From Sphaerolaimus hirsutus (lineage: Eukaryota > Nematoda > Chromadorea > Monhysterida > Sphaerolaimidae), in contig OZ038452.1 of NCBI GenBank assembly GCA_964036195.1, positions 26,795,785 to 26,859,784 on the forward strand: DNA of 64,000 nucleotides. The letters run 5' to 3'. The notes under the pieces were generated by a model that worked only from the letters and a program-made list of their open reading frames with translations, did no database searches and had not been told where the DNA came from. Positions 12,416 through 23,500 of the stretch are shown here, piece after piece. The translations under genes were made by a program, and so were the position numbers. Each line of letters begins with the position of its first letter. Positions within the stretch are counted from its first letter, which is position 1.

Positions 12416-14528
12416 TAGTTGTAGTTCAAATCAATTCCATAGTCTTCCATACAGTGCACATCCATTGAAGAATTTTGGAGTACTGTGTAAATTGTCATTC
12501 TGGGCATTTTGTTGCTGGTGTTGTGATGTTGATGTCCTCATTGTGGACCTTTTTATAGAGTTTTTCACACTTGAATGAATACACAAATGTTATGTGGGGT
12601 TAAAACATGTGCAAAACCAATATTTTATAAGAAAACCACTGTTTCCAGATCAAAATGATGTAACTCAGAATTTTGGGGGGGGGAAACCCGGATTTTTTGG
12701 AAAAAACTCAAGTTTTTAGAAAAAAAACTCAAAGAACTCAAGTTTTTTTTACAAAAAAAAACACAGAAATAAAAACAGAGTTACTCAAGTTTTTTTCGAG
12801 AAAAAACTCAAAACACAGGTATTCATTTTTGAAAAATTCAAAACACGGAAAGTGTTTTTTATTGGAGAACTTACCCATCGTTGGACGGGGTCCGCCGCTG
12901 TGCCGCGGATGTCATTTCAATGTTGTTGTTTTTTTCTGTTACATAGACTTTTTCAGACCCACCGCATATCAATTGTCACTTTATTTAGCACACTGAACTT
13001 AAGACTGCGTGTTGTCGCTTTGAATTCCCTGAAAAATTCGAAAACTATTTTCTAATTTTCGAATTTTCGAATTTTCAAATTTTAAAAAAAAATAAATCGA
13101 TTTTAAAGTGTTTTTCAGGGGTGAAATAAAAATTTGAAAATTATGAAAAAATTCGAAATTTTTTTCAAATTTTTGAATCTTTTTTTTGCCATCGTTAGCC
13201 ATATGTGCTTAAGTTATCAAATTTTCAAAGTTAAACTTTCATGTATTTGAATAAAAGTTTAAATTAAATCAAATCATTCAACTGAGTTGATTCACTTGCA
13301 TTTGAAAAAATCCAGTTTTCACCGAAGTAACTGTGCAAACTATTGTGCGTTGGCATATTGTAGGACAGCGGCGCCCCGACGGACCATCCCCCCACCATAG
13401 TTGTTAAAACCAGTGTTGTTAAAATACTGGTATTTTTGGAAAACGTAAACATAAACATAAATACCTTTTCCAAATTAAAAGTATTATTACTAATATGTAA
13501 GGTATTTTGAAAATACCAAGGAATACATAAGAAAAAACGTAAACGTAAAAAATTTATACCCATACTATTTTCCATTGTGCTTTAGAAAAGTTACCTTTAG
13601 ATGTGTGAAACACTGATTTCTATGCAACATCTTCATGTTTTTAGCACTGTTGCAAAGCCCAATGAGCAGTAGAACTTTACTTGACTAGGTTGACTTCTGT
13701 TTCCAATTTCCAAGGGAGAATTTACATTTGCATATATTTATTCAGTTAGATACAGTTGGATAGGTTAAACAGTAATACAGGTTACAGCAGTTAATACAGT
13801 TTACATGATTACATATAATTACTGAAGATTAGAGAAGTTTACAGAAGATAATTCATGTACCTAAGACTTGCCTTACTCAATATTTCTTGAAACAACAAGT
13901 TTGCTGGTTCAACATTACATTTTCCTAGAACACAAAAACCTAAAACAAAGCATGAAACCAAAACCTGTAAGATTTATGTTTCAATGAACAGCCAGTACTG
14001 TGGAAAATCAGGTACTTAGAAACAATGTCTTATGTGATGGAATCCCATCACAACAGCACGACATGCTTACTGTATTTCTTTTAATAGAAGGGTGTCTCTA
14101 ATGGAAGGGCAGGTAATAAAGTTGACAAAAAAGATAGAAGGGTGCCCTTTGCAGTCACTTTTTATACACCCTCTTTCTTTTTCTATACATTTTACATTTT
14201 TGCAAATATTTATGTAAGAATTTTGTTTGCGGCAGGTGTTGCGGACATTTTGAACATGTGAATGTGTGATCGATCGGAAATTTTTTATGTTTTTTCTAGT
14301 ATCCAGGTATTTCGCTCAGGAATACGTAACAATATGTAAAGGTATTTTCCAAATACGTAAACATAAATGTAAGGATAAATACCAAAATACCCGGGTATTG
14401 CGGGCAAACGTAAATATGCTTTTGTAACACTTGTTAAAACGTATTTACATTTACTCGATAAATACGTACACTCGAGTACTGTGTAAATATGTTTATGTTT
14501 CCTCCCGCAAAAATACCGGTACTCACAA

Positions 14529-14900
14529 TGTTGTAGTGCCACTACATTGTATTATTTACATGTATTTACTCTGCAGTTGAGTAGGTTCTGGGTTCACTTC
14601 TGAACCCCTAAACTTCATGTTTCAGCCAATCCTTTATAAGTGGCTGTTTGTGTGTATTAACCAGTTCAGTTCTTTTGCCTGTTCTCTTTTGCACTTCAGT
14701 AAATGAAGTTTATTAACAACCTGAGGAATGTGTCGCATGGCGACGGTGCCCAAATAACAATTTAAAAGCGCACTCTGAATGCCTCCACTCCTCACTCTTG
14801 TTGGCAGCAGGTGACCTCGGCTCCGCATTGCTGAGGCTCACAAAGTCGAATAGCACCCCGGGTACAGACTGCCATTGCTCTGAGCCCCGTGGGTGCAACA
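14529..14900 (+). repeat. 5' long terminal repeat
   Basis: It starts TGTTG and ends CAACA, perfect inverted ends. It matches 18147-18519 almost base for base, with one visible 1-bp indel near 14713. Confidence 0.92.
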
Positions 14901-14918
14901 TGGTGATCGTACGAGTTT
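14901..14918 (+). other. Candidate primer-binding site
   Basis: TGGTGATCGTACGAG follows the LTR directly, where the primer tRNA should pair. TGG matches a tRNA CCA end. The opening TGGTGA recalls tRNA-Trp-primed elements, but the remainder does not match a tRNA I can name. Confidence 0.45.
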
Positions 14919-15080
14919 AATATAAGCCAACGCAAACCCGCCCCAAACTGTCCCCCGGCGACATCGGTGGCACCCACCCCAGTTGGCGGCAGCACCGTTA
15001 GCAAAGTAGCGGCCCCCGCCCTGCCGTCCAGAACCAGCGACGTGCAAAGTGTGCCACACGAGCGACAGAAGTGACACAAG

Positions 15081-15731
15081 ATGTCAGCAGATAAAACCCC
15101 AGCAGCGGGAATGGTAGAGGCGACCACACACCACCAAGTGACATACACAGAGCGTGAATTCAGCGAGATGGTCACACAATGGGGTGACAGGCGACAAAGG
15201 AAGTCCCTCATCAATGCGATTGAATCGATCAACAAGTATCGAGGAACGGACTGGCCGAAAGGCACAGTAGCTGCCAAAGACAGCAATGCAATGCTTGCCC
15301 GCCGCCTCCTGCGCCTTGCTGACAAATACTTCAAATCAGTCTCAGTGGACCAGATCGTCATGGATGACCCCGACCGCACAGATAGCGAACTCAGCAAGGA
15401 CAGTGAGGATGGTGACAAAACAAACAACCAGCCAGTAATATGCCCCACAAGAGACCCACATGACTCAATATCCCCCACCCCATTCGCCAAAATGAAGGCC
15501 CAGACATCAGACCTTGCCGCCATGGCATCTCTATTCCAACAGCAGTTTGAACAGCAGCAGAGGCAGGCAGAGCAACAGGACAGGCGCATGGAGCAACAAG
15601 ACAGGCGCATGGAGCAACTGACCCGAATGGTTGCAAATGTCACAACAACGACCCATCACAAACCCCAGGCCAGCAGAGACGCAATGAAGATCCATGGAAA
15701 TGGACATCAGAGGACCGCCTGGCAATGCTGA
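15081..15731 (+). CDS. Retrotransposon ORF1, 216 aa, coiled-coil protein
   Basis: First long frame after the 5' LTR, starting MSADKTPAAGM. The N-terminal half is mixed and charged (EREFSEMVTQWGDRRQRKSL). The C-terminal half has a Gln-rich coiled coil with a repeated QQDRRMEQ. Its stop overlaps the start of ORF2 in ATGCTGA (15725-15731), so ORF2 may be reached by re-initiation or frameshifting. It may be an N-terminal Gag segment. I recognise no conserved domain. Confidence 0.75.
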   Translation: MSADKTPAAGMVEATTHHQVTYTEREFSEMVTQWGDRRQRKSLINAIESINKYRGTDWPKGTVAAKDSNAMLARRLLRLADKYFKSVSVDQIVMDDPDRTDSELSKDSEDGDKTNNQPVICPTRDPHDSISPTPFAKMKAQTSDLAAMASLFQQQFEQQQRQAEQQDRRMEQQDRRMEQLTRMVANVTTTTHHKPQASRDAMKIHGNGHQRTAWQC

Positions 15732-17458
15732 CACAGGGACCATTGCTCAACCAGATGATTGAGTATATGGAAAAGTTTGTTATTGCGCCAGAAGATGGAC
15801 TGCAGCCCCTGTCCACTATCCACCCCCCACGAGACAAGGTCGGCGTTGGCCATGTGGCGACCACTGCAAGCAAACAGCTCAAATTTGATGGCGACAAAAG
15901 CAATAACACAGGCCCATTCAGGTTCTGGCTCCACATGGTCATACAGCAGGCCATGGGTATCCCCAAATGTCAACAGCAGCTGTTTTGGAACCACGTGTTT
16001 GCACAGTGCCTCACCGGAGATGCCCAGAACAAGTACCGCGCGATCCGCGTCAACAAACGCCACGACATCCTATACGTGGTGGACAACCTGGTGGAGGCGT
16101 ACCGATTTGAACACACTGTGCATGCAGTATCAGAATGGTATAACCTCAAACCAGAAACTGGAGAATCTGCATCTGAGTTCCACACACGCCTGTGTGCCAA
16201 TTTCCACCATGTCAGTGAGACAATGTCAGACTATGACCGGCAACGCATGATCGGGGACAAGTTCTTCGCAGAAGCCCCAAAATTGGCACCTGTCAGCTGC
16301 TGGTATATGTGGCGCACAAGATGGCAAGAAGGCGGCTGCACATTGAACATGGCAATTGCCAACATGGATGCAGCCAGGAAGGAAGCAGACCAGACCCGCG
16401 CCCAGCGGCGAGAAGAGCAACGGGATAGGCGGGGCCGACCACGCCACAATACAAATTGGTATGCTGAGCCAGAGGCAGAAAGTGCAAGTGGTGAAACTGA
16501 AAGCACCAGAGCCACATTTGACCCAAAGTCCCACAAAGGCCCATGGTGCACATTTTACATGCATCGCGCTCCCATGCCCCACAACCCCACAAAGTGCTAC
16601 ATCAACAACAAATCACCTGAGTACCAGGTGGACAGGGCTGAAAGAGTCAAGCAGTCCTTGGCACGGCAAGGCAAAACCAAGAGTGATGCCAAGCGCAACA
16701 TGGAGCAAAAATGCAGAGAGCTGGGGATCCCATACAAAGAAAAAGCCCCAGCCAGCCGATGCACAAAAGAAGAGTATGAAGAAGACAACGAGTCATGGGC
16801 AGGCTGTACAGAGGATGAAGATGAAAAAGTGGAAGCTCTTCTCGAGGGTTGGATGCCAACTGTGGCAAGTGCCAGAGAAAAAACCATGCAAATTCCCAAA
16901 ACAAACCCCGACCCAATTGCCACGATCATCTTTATGGGGGTTCCATTCATTGGGCGCATTGACACGGGATGCAGCATTGGCTTGTTTGTTGAAGACACGG
17001 CACTGGAAAATATTTGGAAAAATGCCAAAGCCAACCCGACAGAAGAACAGGCAAAATTCCGCACATATACAAATGGCCATATTTGTACCTCAGGACACAT
17101 AATAAAACAAGATTGCTTACGCGTCTATGATATGACAGTCAAGCATCAAACACCAGATGGCCAGTGGCACAACGACACCCTGCCAGCAATAGTGAAACTC
17201 ATGGCATCCCTCCCAGCAGGACACCCACTCCTGATTGGAGGAGCGGCAATTTGGGGACCACTGCAGATAGTGCGCACTGCCCACTGCGAGTTGGACAGAT
17301 GGTCACATGAATACACAGAGACACCAACAAACTGCGGGGAACACGTGAAGACCATTACCAACTGGAATCCCACAACTCAACCCATCGCAAAGGTACCCAG
17401 CCCCAGGTATCGTACCAACTCCAGTCCACATACTCGCAAGCCCAACTACAAAATTTAA
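15725..17458 (+). CDS. gag-pro: Retrotransposon Gag-protease polyprotein, 577 aa
   Basis: A retrotransposon-Gag capsid domain lies at about residues 55-200: LKFDGDKSNN, FRFWLHMVIQQA, CLTGDAQNKYRAIRV, TGESASEFHTRLCANFH. A basic linker follows (RAQRREEQRDRRGRPRHN). Next is a CHHC zinc knuckle of form C-x4-H-x5-H-x4-C (CTFYMHRAPMPHNPTKCY). The aspartic protease signature GRIDTGCSIGLFV lies near residues 410-422. The frame then ends without reverse transcriptase. Gag packages the RNA and the protease would mature the polyprotein. For replication the element must borrow reverse transcriptase and integrase from a relative. Confidence 0.85.
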   Translation: MLTQGPLLNQMIEYMEKFVIAPEDGLQPLSTIHPPRDKVGVGHVATTASKQLKFDGDKSNNTGPFRFWLHMVIQQAMGIPKCQQQLFWNHVFAQCLTGDAQNKYRAIRVNKRHDILYVVDNLVEAYRFEHTVHAVSEWYNLKPETGESASEFHTRLCANFHHVSETMSDYDRQRMIGDKFFAEAPKLAPVSCWYMWRTRWQEGGCTLNMAIANMDAARKEADQTRAQRREEQRDRRGRPRHNTNWYAEPEAESASGETESTRATFDPKSHKGPWCTFYMHRAPMPHNPTKCYINNKSPEYQVDRAERVKQSLARQGKTKSDAKRNMEQKCRELGIPYKEKAPASRCTKEEYEEDNESWAGCTEDEDEKVEALLEGWMPTVASAREKTMQIPKTNPDPIATIIFMGVPFIGRIDTGCSIGLFVEDTALENIWKNAKANPTEEQAKFRTYTNGHICTSGHIIKQDCLRVYDMTVKHQTPDGQWHNDTLPAIVKLMASLPAGHPLLIGGAAIWGPLQIVRTAHCELDRWSHEYTETPTNCGEHVKTITNWNPTTQPIAKVPSPRYRTNSSPHTRKPNYKI

Positions 17459-17509
17459 CCAGCATCGGGAATTGGCGGCAGTAACGACAAAGGAGACCCC
17501 CCTAACCCA

Positions 17510-17992
17510 ATGACTGCTGAAGCCAGGCTGTGGAAAGAATGCAACCAACTACGCCAGATGGTCAAGGTGTTGGAAGCAAAACTGCAAGTGTTACAGGAAA
17601 AGAAAAAGTTGGAACAAATGTTTGCAGCCACCGGGGACAACAGCAGCAGGCACCCATGGCAACAGTCGGCGGACCAAATTATTTCAGCGTGCCTGACCCC
17701 GCAGCATGACCGAGCACTGAAGGGCTCTGCGAGGAGTGGCTGTCCAGACCCAATGCAGACACCAGTTGCAGTAACCCATTTTGAGGCAGCACTGGAAAAG
17801 TCCCCCCCTGCCACCCCACCATCGACAATCAGCACATCAATCAACCAAGTACCATGTCACTCTGACCAACTGCAGCATGCAGGAGACATATTGACCAATG
17901 GACAATTTCAAGTCCATCCACTAGCCAGGATGTCCAATGGACAAAGAAATCGCAAGAAGAAACGCAAGAAAAACTCCAAATCTGGACGATAA
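17510..17992 (+). CDS. Retrotransposon ORF3, 160 aa, coiled coil with basic tail
   Basis: A short frame after Gag-protease. It starts with a heptad-like coiled coil (ECNQLRQMVKVLEAKLQVLQ) and ends with a Lys/Arg-rich tail (NRKKKRKKNSKSGR) that could bind nucleic acid or act as a nuclear-localisation signal. I know no family for it. Its function in the element is unknown, and it could be a remnant of a longer frame. Confidence 0.55.
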   Translation: MTAEARLWKECNQLRQMVKVLEAKLQVLQEKKKLEQMFAATGDNSSRHPWQQSADQIISACLTPQHDRALKGSARSGCPDPMQTPVAVTHFEAALEKSPPATPPSTISTSINQVPCHSDQLQHAGDILTNGQFQVHPLARMSNGQRNRKKKRKKNSKSGR

Positions 17993-18136
17993 GGCATGAT
18001 TGTGACATCTTCCATTTGGTGTGATATTTGGTGAAAAATTTGTATTTTGATGTGCTGTTTACTACTTTTTGTTTTTTCAATTTTGCTGGATTTTGATGGG
18101 TTTTTTTCTTGTCAGTTCCCCCCTGTAGGGTGAACT

Positions 18137-18146
18137 TGGGGGGGAC
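18137..18146 (+). other. Polypurine tract before the 3' LTR
   Basis: TTGGGGGGGAC stands directly before the 3' LTR, where plus-strand priming is expected in LTR elements. Confidence 0.6.
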
Positions 18147-18519
18147 TGTTGTAGTGCCACTACATTGTATTATTTACATGTATTTACTCTGCAGTTGAGT
18201 AGGTTCTGGGTTCACTTCTGAACCCCTAAACTTCATGTTTCAGCCAATCCTTTATAAGTGGCTGTTTGTGTGTATTAACCAGTTCAGTTCTTTTGCCTGT
18301 TCTCTTTTGCACTTCAGTAAATGAAGTTTATCTAACAACCTGAGGAACGTGTCGCATGGCGACGGTGCCCAAATAACAATTTAAAAGCGCACTCTGAACG
18401 CCTCCACTCCTCACTCTTGTTGGCAGCAGGTGACCTCGGCTCCGCATTGCTGAGGCTCACAAAGTCGAATAGCACCCCGGGTACAGACTGCCATTGCTCT
18501 GAGCCCCGTGGGTGCAACA
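18147..18519 (+). repeat. 3' long terminal repeat
   Basis: Almost identical to 14529-14900. It starts TGTTG and ends CAACA. Confidence 0.92.
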
Positions 18520-19290
18520 ACATACTTGTGTACATTTTGAAAGTACACGAGTACCGAAAATGTATTTTAATGGGAGATATAAAGTGCCAAACATAGGTTA
18601 TTTCCCTAAGGAATTTGTATCAGGATAAAAAAAACATTTGAAGTATTCCCAAGAAAAAATTCAAAAAAACTAACATTTACGTTTTCTGTGTGAGAAAATA
18701 CTCAATTTTACATTTTCTGTGAGGAAAATACTCACTTTTACGTTTTTTGTGAGGAAAAATACTCACTTTTACGTTTTCTGTGAGGAAATATACCCACTTT
18801 TACGTTTTCCCAGGAAAAAAGTATTTTACTCACCTTTCTCAAAGTGTAAAAGTAAAAAATATTACTTTACATTTTCTGTACTCAGCTGTGAGTAAAATAA
18901 AAATACTTTACGTTTACGTTGTCTTTGAAAAAAGTTCAGTACTTATAACAACTGTGGCCCCCACTGCCGCTGGTAAAGTGCTTTGTGTGCAGACAGATGA
19001 TTTTTTGAGCTACCAATCAACTGATTTACCAGACCAGTGACGCCAGACCGGTCGCATTAAGCCAAATATAAGCAGTTATAAAAGAAAACAGCTGCCTAAT
19101 CGCACAAAAATCGCGGCAAATCCACTTTGCGCACTTCTGAAACGCATAAACATCTGTCATGCTCAGTCAAAGTCAAAGAACATTCAAACTTTCCATTTTT
19201 CACAGTCGCCCGAACGTAGCGACACGTCGAACTTCACAGAAAGTGCCGCAGTTGGTAGCTTTCCTTCATGTCGCTATGTTAACGGACCTA

Positions 19291-19492
19291 GTGATGGAAA
19301 AAGCGCCAGGCTTTCAGCGCCAAGCGCCAAAAGCGCCATGGCGCTTTTCCTACTTACAGCGCCAAGCGCCAATGGCGCCAGAGCAAAATAGCGCCAAGCG
19401 CCAAAAGCGCCATGGCGCTTTTCTGGACCTCAGCGCCAAGCGCCAATGGCGCCAGAGGGTAATGGCGCCAAGCGCCAATAGCGCCAGCGCCA
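19291..19492. repeat. GCGCCA hairpin array, copy 5
   Basis: Starts TAGTGATGGAAAAAGCGCC and holds two full AAAAGCGCCATGGCGCTTTT palindromes. Confidence 0.75.
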
Positions 19493-20000
19493 AAAAAATT
19501 TTCTTCAATTCGTTTTTAGAGTTATGAATACATAACTGTGACGTACTGCTGATGTCGATGTAGTCTATTTAACTTTGGCCATCAATGTTCAATCAACCAT
19601 GTAAGGGGGAAGGGAAATTCTGGAAGGGGATTCAGTGATTAGAAAAAATCCATTTTCTTGAAATCAATCATCTATTGTGTCTTAATCATCAATGTTTATC
19701 AGTTGAGGCTTAAAATTAATAAAGGAGGATACAATACCAGTACATTTTTGTGAGAACTAAGGTATTTAAACAAATATGAGGACCTTTGAAAAGAGCACCA
19801 TTTTACACCTTTGATTGAATTCGATGTAAATAAAGTTGTCTCCTGATATTAATCAATCTTTTATAAATAATGTAAAATTGTAAAATAATAAATCACCTCT
19901 TACAACACCCTTACATGAATCAAAATTCATTTAGTTGCCCTCAAAGTTGATCAACTGGAGTTTCAATTTCACAGTATCATAGCAATTTTTACAATCAAGG

Positions 20001-20221
20001 TTGGCGCTTTTTTGGCGCCATTTAAAATGCCGGCGCCAGGCGCCAATAGCGCCACCAGAAAATGGCGCCAAGCGCCAAAAGCGCCATGGCGCTTTCTGAG
20101 ATCCCGGCGCCAAGCGCCAATGGCGCCAGAGCGTTTTAGCGCCAAGCGCCAAAAGCGCCATGGCGCTTTTTGCTTTGGCGCTAGCGCCAGGCGCCAGCGC
20201 CATGGCGCTTTTCCATCACTA
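20001..20221. repeat. GCGCCA hairpin array, copy 6
   Basis: Inverted relative to copy 5; ends GCGCTTTTCCATCACTA, about 325 bp before the MPPED start codon. Confidence 0.75.
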
Positions 20222-20545
20222 AACGGACCCATTGGCCGGGTCATAATTGTGTCCTATTTACATCCATTAACGCACCTATAAAAGAAAAGAACAGGCAAAA
20301 AGTTCTGTTGCAAAAAGGTACATATTGGTACATAAAAAGGTACCAAGGCAAGGCATACAACATCGGGCCGGATAGACGGCACCATAAAGACAATGCGGCA
20401 GTCATAGAACGGAAAGGCGACGCTTTTGCGAGGCACCAGCGGCAGAAAGAATTGCTGCGGCGCCCTCACTTCACCGCAGGTAAGTCGCGCGCGCGGCGGC
20501 GCCCAAACGCACTGGCCGTTGCAACGTATCATCGCCGCCGAGCAC

Positions 20546-23500
20546 ATGGACGCGCCCGTGAGAAAGAAGTCGTCGCGTCGCGACGGCGGCAAGAAGTCGC
20601 GCAGCCACACCTCGGCCGACAAGACGCCGGTGCGCCACAGGCAGCCAATGCAGCTGGGTCGATTGTGCACCGGCCCCACTCCCACGCAGGCGCCTGCTGA
20701 GCCAGTGGAAGCGAGCGGGCAGCAGGCGCAGTCGCGCGGCTCGTCGCTGGCGCGCGCCATCGGCAGGTTGATCTTGCGCACCGGCGCCAGCGGCACTGCC
20801 GCCGGTGAGTGCTTGCAGCGGTGCGGCTCACGTCAAGTGTCAAGTGTCAAGTTTCAAGTGCCGCCGCAGGCACGGAGACGATGGCGCCGGCGACGAGCCG
20901 CGAGGGCGACGGCGCGCGGGTCGTCCACGCGCACAGGTACACGGACGAGCCGAGCGTCGCCTGGGAGATGCTCAAGGCGCGCAGACCCGTCAAGCCGGTC
21001 AGGCCCATGCCGCTGGACACGCCCGTGCGTAACTCTGACGCATCACATTTTGCCGCACAGGAGTTTCTCACAGCGGCCGCGTACCGAGGGCAGTCCGGGA
21101 CCTGTAAAGTGTTAAGTAAAATGTAAAATGCCACGCAAAGTGTCAATTGACAAATGTAAAGTGAAGGCAAGTGTCAATTGCCATGTAAAGTTCAGTAATA
21201 AAATCTTTTATTTTCTTGTTTTGATTGATATTTTACATGACATTTGACACTTTACTTGACAATTTACATGGGTCATGGGACTGCCACCAGTACGCAACTG
21301 AAAGGTGATTCGCTTCATGGCAGGTGCGCCGCGACGCGGTGCGTTTCGTGTGCGTGTCGTGCACGCACAACGGCGCCGTGCAGCTGGAGCTGGGCGGCGG
21401 CAGCTTAGACGACGACGGCGGGCGCGGGCTGGCCATCCCCGACGGCGACGTACTGCTCGTGGGCGGCGACTTCACCAGCATGGGTCTGCCCGAGGAGGTG
21501 CGCACCTTCGACGACGCCCTAGGTCGGTGCAGGGCGGAGAGTGCCTATTCTGACGGCACAACGTCAACTGAATAGACCTTGAATAATTCCCCCTCAAAAA
21601 GTCTGACGAAAATATGATTCCCCAGGGGAACTATTCAAGCAAATACGGTAAGTTGATTCTGAATTCTATGCCGGTAATGCACCTGCAATGCTCACTTACT
21701 ATTGTAAAGTTCCAAATGTTGATTATAAAGTCTGAAATTTCCCGCCTCTGCTCTCAACGTACCGTATTACCTCGAAATACCCCCATGGGGGTTTATTATT
21801 TCGCCAGCCCATTTTGAGGGGGGGTTAATTCGAGTGGGGGGTTAATTCGAGTGGGGGGTGAATTCAAGTGGGGGATAATTCGAGGTAATACGGTACATGG
21901 GAACGGTGGAGTTTCCACAAAATGACTTTGCACAGGCACAAAAAGCATCGCTAGCGGGTTCTAAGGGGTCAGCCAAATCCGTGTCGACTGCCCAGGACGG
22001 CTGCCGCACGCGGTCAAGATCGTCGTGGCCGGCCACAAGGAGTACTCGCTGGACGAGTCGTTCATCAAAGCCAAGGTGTCGTCGTCGAGCGGCGGGGCGG
22101 CGGCGGCGGCGGCGGGCGGCAAGGACACGGCGGGGGTGCGGCAGGCGATCAGCGCGTCGCTGGGCGCGCAGCGGCTGACCACCGCCCGGTCGCTGTTCAC
22201 CAACGCCGTCTACCTGCAGGACGACCTGTGCGACGCGTTCGACTTGGCCGTCTACGGGGCGCCCTGGTGCGTGCGTTCGCTCGCTAGCTAGAGTTGTTCC
22301 AAACTCATCGTGTTTACCAAAGTTCAGTGAAAAATAGCTGTAAATAGGCGAAAAACTCACATGAACTAGCGAATTTGAATGTGAAAATGGTATGAAAATT
22401 AGCGATTTTGAGTGAAACTTGGGGGAAGATTTCTAAAAATACTCACTTGTTTTCTGTAAAATAAATTTCTTAACGTCTTCTGTAGGTATTCAAGGAGTGA
22501 GTAAAAAACTTTACGCTTACGTATTCATTAAAAAAATTCGGCACTTTTACCAACGCTGAGAAGTGGAAGCCTGAAACCTATGAGCGTAACCACGATAGAA
22601 AACGTGGTGGCGTTGCGTTCGCGCAGGCTGCCGCTGTCGGACTCGTGCGGCGCGTTCGGCTTGGCCAGGGGCAAGCAGCTGCTGGACAAGTGGAACCTGA
22701 TCCCCAGCGGCGTCGACGTGCTGCTGACGCACGGACCCCCGCTAGGTTGGCACAACCAAATTACCATATTTACTCGAATAATCCCCCAGGTAATTATTTT
22801 TTCGTCAGACTTTTTCGAGGGGAGGGGTATTCGAGGGGGGGGATTATTCAAGGGAGGGACTGATTATTTCGTCAAAAATTTTAAGCATGTTTCTATTAAC
22901 TGATTTCGTGAAACATGCTTTATTTACTAAATAGGTAACCTGCAAGTTTTGTCGAAATTGGATGCAAAAACATAAATATCGTTTGCCTAACGGGGTGGCG
23001 GGGGGTATTCGAGGGGGTATATTTTTCCTCACACTCCTAAGAGGGGGGAATTATTCAAGGGGGGTTATTCATGGGGGAATATTCAAGACGGGGGAATTAT
23101 TCGAGTATGTACGGTATGCTGTGTGTGTGGTAACAGTTTGTAAAGCTGTAAAAAAAACGATGTAAATATTCAAAATTTAGCAGAAAAATTCGAAAATGCC
23201 ATAATTTAGAGGAAAAAGATTCACAAAATTCGAAAACTATTCAAAAAAAAGTTTTCAAAAAAACTCACAAATTCAAAAACAGTTTTCACAAAACTTGGAA
23301 ATTTGAAAGGTCATTTTAGAAAACCACTTACCAATCTAAATACTTTTTTCTATAAGGTTATCCATCGTTGCAGGCCACGGCGACACGAACAAGGAGCAGC
23401 TGCACGTGGGCGACGTGGAGCTGCTCAACACCGTGTGCAAGCGCGTCAGACCCAAGTACCACGTGTTCGGACACGTGCATCAAGGTCCGCACAAGGATCT

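Larger units (their letters stand above)
9700..13390. other. Gene-free repeat mosaic
   Basis: Besides the CCGTATT MITEs it holds TTCGAAAACTACC tracts (10230-10360, 13020-13180) and ACACAGAAACACGGAAACTC tracts (11330-11510, 12690-12850). The interior is built like the other tandem-filled MITEs. 11130-11310 is GC-richer but has no recognisable product. Confidence 0.45.
14529..18519 (+). mobile_element. LTR retrotransposon encoding Gag and protease only, about 4 kb
   Basis: Two direct repeats of 372 and 373 bp (14529-14900, 18147-18519) begin TGTTGTAG and end GTGCAACA. They differ at only a few positions, so the insertion is young. The 3246-bp interior holds a possible primer-binding site, three open frames and a purine-rich tract. 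The frames give Gag and an aspartic protease, but nothing resembles reverse transcriptase, RNase H or integrase and there is no room for them. It therefore resembles TR-GAG-type non-autonomous elements. The insertion split an older repeat: the flanks ACCGGTACTCAC and ACATACTTGTGTAC rejoin to a sequence seen unbroken near 28611 and 41680. A 4-bp target duplication (ACAA/ACAT, one mismatch) is possible. Confidence 0.9.
13398..18955. repeat. Old TAGTTGTTAAAAC-type repeat(s) split by the LTR element
   Basis: The left part (13398-14528) has TAGTTGTTAAAACCAG, GTAAACATAAATACC and ATACCGGTACTCAC. The right part (18520-18955) has TACACGAGTACCGAAAATG and TTATAACAACTG. Similar units at 28510-28726, about 38000-38128 and 41597-41826 are unbroken. 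Confidence 0.55.

Noticed and set aside
14792-15643. 283-aa frame on the minus strand
   Set aside because: Antisense shadow of retrotransposon ORF1; no domain and a poor fit to splice or start signals.
20254-20796. 180-aa minus-strand frame over the first MPPED exon
   Set aside because: The plus strand gives exons that join in phase to a recognised MPPED protein.
22844-23165. Gly/Pro-rich frames (GVAGGIRGGIFF and similar)
   Set aside because: Translations of the G-rich CCGTATT-family MITE.
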